From Nostoc sp. TCL240-02 (lineage in GTDB: Bacteria > Cyanobacteriota > Cyanobacteriia > Cyanobacteriales > Nostocaceae), in NCBI RefSeq assembly GCF_013343235.1, contig NZ_CP040094.1:3286501-3350500 (forward strand): DNA of 64,000 nt, in the 5' to 3' direction. Below are positions 62,245 through 64,000 of the stretch, in pieces; within the stretch, counting starts at the first letter, position 1; every line of letters begins with the position of its first letter. The notes beneath the pieces were generated by a model. That model was not told where the DNA came from. It saw only the letters and a program-made list of their open reading frames with translations, and searched no databases. The position numbers and the translations under genes were made by a program.

Positions 62245-62361
62245 TTGGGAATTGGGGATTGGGAATTGGCCAATAATCAATACTTCTTTTTTCCATACTT
62301 ACCCTGCTCCTTTTCTTTCCCATTCCCATTCCCTATTCCCCATTCCTCATTCCCCATTCCC
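62245..62361. repeat. low-complexity GGGAATTGGG / CCCATTCCC tracts
   Basis: GGAATTGGGGATTGGGAATTGG (about 62247-62268) faces CCCATTCCCATTCCCTATTCCCC-type DNA (62320-62361), an imperfect inverted pair directly before apt. The rest of 61935-62366 shows no gene. Confidence 0.7.
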
Positions 62362-62366
62362 TCTTT

Positions 62367-62885
62367 ATGGATTTAAAGTCTCTCGTTCGTGACATCCCAG
62401 ATTTCCCAAAACCCGGAATTTTATTTCGGGATATTACTACATTACTGCGCGATCCAGAGGGATTGCGATACACTATTGACTTTTTAACACAAAAATGCCA
62501 TGAAGCTGAAATAAAGCCAGATTATGTAATTGGTATAGAGTCAAGGGGATTTATTTTTGGCTCACCTCTGGCTTATCAATTAGGGGCTGGTTTTATTCCC
62601 ATCCGCAAAAGAGGTAAGTTACCAGCAGCAGTTCACTCAATTGAATACGATCTAGAATATGGTACTGACTGTCTGGAAATGCATCAAGACGCTTTACATG
62701 ACAGTAGCCGAGTTTTGATTGTGGATGATTTGATTGCCACGGGTGGAACTGCGAGTGCAACAGCAAAGTTAGTGCAGAAGATTGGCTGCGAATTAGTAGG
62801 GTTTGGGTTTATTATCGAGCTACGGGATTTAGAAGGGCGTAAATATTTGCCAGACGTGCCGATTATCTCTCTAATCGAATATTAG
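62367..62885 (+). CDS. apt: adenine phosphoribosyltransferase
   Basis: A 172-aa purine salvage enzyme: adenine + PRPP to AMP + PPi. It has the [19 protein letters not shown]-terminus, [10 protein letters not shown], and the PRPP loop [14 protein letters not shown] (about 117-130). Length and layout are standard. The ATG at 62367 follows a C-rich tract with no clear Shine-Dalgarno. It is followed by heptamer repeats and an ABC permease gene. Confidence 0.97.
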   Translation: MDLKSLVRDIPDFPKPGILFRDITTLLRDPEGLRYTIDFLTQKCHEAEIKPDYVIGIESRGFIFGSPLAYQLGAGFIPIRKRGKLPAAVHSIEYDLEYGTDCLEMHQDALHDSSRVLIVDDLIATGGTASATAKLVQKIGCELVGFGFIIELRDLEGRKYLPDVPIISLIEY

Positions 62886-62892
62886 TTATTTG

Positions 62893-62958
62893 TCATTGGT
62901 CATTAGTCATTGGTCATTAGCAAAGGACAAATAACAAATAACAAAGGACAAAGGACAA
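62893..62958. repeat. heptamer array TCATTGG/TCATTAG x4 and ACAAA-type direct repeats
   Basis: Four 7-bp units (62893-62920) precede a run of GGACAAA/TAACAAA units up to the next start codon. TTTGTCATT and AATGACA ends are complementary, so the region can fold back on itself. Confidence 0.75.
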
Positions 62959-64000
62959 ATGACATCTACGAGAATTTCTTTGGACACAGGTCGGGATTGG
63001 CTAATTAGGCTAGTTACGAGCGAAACTTTTGTTTATGTGGCAAAGCGGGTATTGCAGGCACTACTGACTTTGTTTTTGGCATCAGTATTATCGTTTTTCA
63101 TTATTCAACTTGCTCCAGGGGACTATGTAGATACGCTGCGGCAAAACCCGAAGATATCTCCAGAAAGAATTGAGGAAATAAAGCGGCAGTTTGGTCTGGA
63201 TAAGTCATGGCCAGAGCAATTTTGGCTATGGATATGGCGAATTTTGACAAAAGGGGATTTTGGTACGAGTTTTATTTATCAACGTTCAGTGGCATCGCTG
63301 TTGTGGGAAAGAGTACCAGCGACTTTGTTACTAGCGATCGCATCTTTAATTGTCACATGGGCGATCGCTATCCCTCTAGGGATTTTTGCTGCTGTTAACC
63401 AAAATAAGCTATCAGACAGACTTTTACAGGTGATTAGCTACGCCGGACAAGGCTTTCCTAGTTTCATCACTGCCTTGGCACTATTGGTTTTAGCCCAAAT
63501 CACCTCGCCCTTATTCCCCGTGGGTAGCATGACTAGCATTAATCACTCAGAACTGACGTGGTTCGGCAGAATCTTAGATATCGGCTGGCACATGATTTTA
63601 CCAACGATTGCCCTCTCAATTACTAGTTTTGCTGGTTTACAACGCATCACTCGCGGCGAATTATTAGATGTGCTGCGTCAAGATTATATTCAAACGGCTC
63701 GTGCCAAAGGACTGCCAGAAAACCGCGTCATCTATGTTCATGCTCTCCGTAATGCCGTAAATCCATTGATTACCTTATTAGGTTTTGAATTAGCTGGTTT
63801 ATTAAACGGTGCTTTCATTGCCGAATTTTTCTTTAACTGGCCGGGTTTAGGAAGGTTGACTCTACAAGCTTTACAGGCTCAAGATTTATATTTGTTAATG
63901 GCAAGCTTGGTAATGGGTGCAGTGTTGCTGATTGCTGGTAATTTAATCGCTGATTTAATGTTAAAAGCCGCCGATCCACGCATTCGCCTAGAAAATCTCA
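62959..64000 (+). CDS. dipeptide/oligopeptide ABC transporter permease (DppB-like), 3' end cut
   Basis: An open frame from ATG 62959 to the window edge, 347 codons with no stop yet. The first helix is VLQALLTLFLASVLSFFIIQLAPGD, the classic DppB/OppB N-terminus ending in LAPGD. ISPERIEEIKRQFGLD and GDFGTSF follow, as in the family. The EAA coupling loop is ARAKGLPENRVIYVHALRNA (about 247-266). At 347 aa and ending DPRIRLENL, it is very near the usual C-terminus. It imports peptides or, in other members, nickel or sugars; partners are outside the window. AAGGA lies three to four bases before ATG. Confidence 0.92.
   Translation, partial: MTSTRISLDTGRDWLIRLVTSETFVYVAKRVLQALLTLFLASVLSFFIIQLAPGDYVDTLRQNPKISPERIEEIKRQFGLDKSWPEQFWLWIWRILTKGDFGTSFIYQRSVASLLWERVPATLLLAIASLIVTWAIAIPLGIFAAVNQNKLSDRLLQVISYAGQGFPSFITALALLVLAQITSPLFPVGSMTSINHSELTWFGRILDIGWHMILPTIALSITSFAGLQRITRGELLDVLRQDYIQTARAKGLPENRVIYVHALRNAVNPLITLLGFELAGLLNGAFIAEFFFNWPGLGRLTLQALQAQDLYLLMASLVMGAVLLIAGNLIADLMLKAADPRIRLENL

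Overview
The window looks like chromosome from a filamentous, heterocyst-type cyanobacterium close to Nostoc. GCGATCGC (HIP1-type) octamers are common, in genes and between them. Intergenic DNA is rich in short heptameric repeats and in a dispersed GCGTAGGCGTAGCCC-type repeat. The gene set is typically cyanobacterial: a CyaC-type REC/GAF/histidine kinase/REC/adenylate cyclase, CHASE2-Ser/Thr kinase, FHA-PBP1, the DUF3038/DUF4335 pair, DUF2256 and DUF29. The assignment is by gene content and style, not by database comparison.

Layout. 1-3.1 kb: RecQ, a metallophosphoesterase and a ParDE-like toxin-antitoxin pair. 3.1-7.3 kb: accessory region with a transposase relic, a membrane HEAT-repeat/STAND-like NTPase and a protein made of 32-residue repeats. 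7.3-16 kb: SnoaL-like protein, GNAT, leuA, NYN protein, CHASE2 kinase and a glutathione-reductase-like enzyme. 16-19.6 kb: NB-ARC/TPR protein and a peptidoglycan-binding membrane protein. 19.7-22.1 kb: an Ro60 (Rsr) gene flanked by four tRNA-like RNAs, the most notable part of the window. 22.3-32.1 kb: pyrD, a large GAF protein, iaaA, glmU and an HD-GYP response regulator. 32.1-44 kb: a 214-bp inverted-repeat element, mnmD-like methyltransferase, sulfurtransferase, barrel and FecR proteins, glutathione reductase, hisC and GNAT. 44.6-49.5 kb: cyaC, a TonB-like protein and tRNA-Gly(UCC). 49.8-54 kb: pstS-pstC-pstA-pstB with a clear Pho box. 54.6-64 kb: bioY, lspA, FHA-PBP, DUF4335/DUF3038, apt and a dipeptide-type ABC permease running off the end.

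The main discovery candidate is the Ro60/Y RNA locus. Four non-coding elements on the minus strand (three in tandem upstream of rsr, one just downstream) each carry a tRNA-type acceptor stem and T arm. In place of an anticodon arm each has a hairpin with the Ro60-binding signature of Y RNAs: CUUGCCU pairing with AGGCCGA around a bulged C, followed by GGGUUAUCG. The two strands of that helix come in the reverse order from canonical Y RNAs and are joined by a tetraloop. These therefore look like circularly permuted, tRNA-embedded Y RNAs. Two of them encode a 3' CCA.

Other points of interest: heptamer repeats that supply start codons, a 20-bp-TIR MITE-like element, a perfect 18-bp-arm palindrome in a divergent intergenic region, and a 30-bp minisatellite inside the FecR protein.
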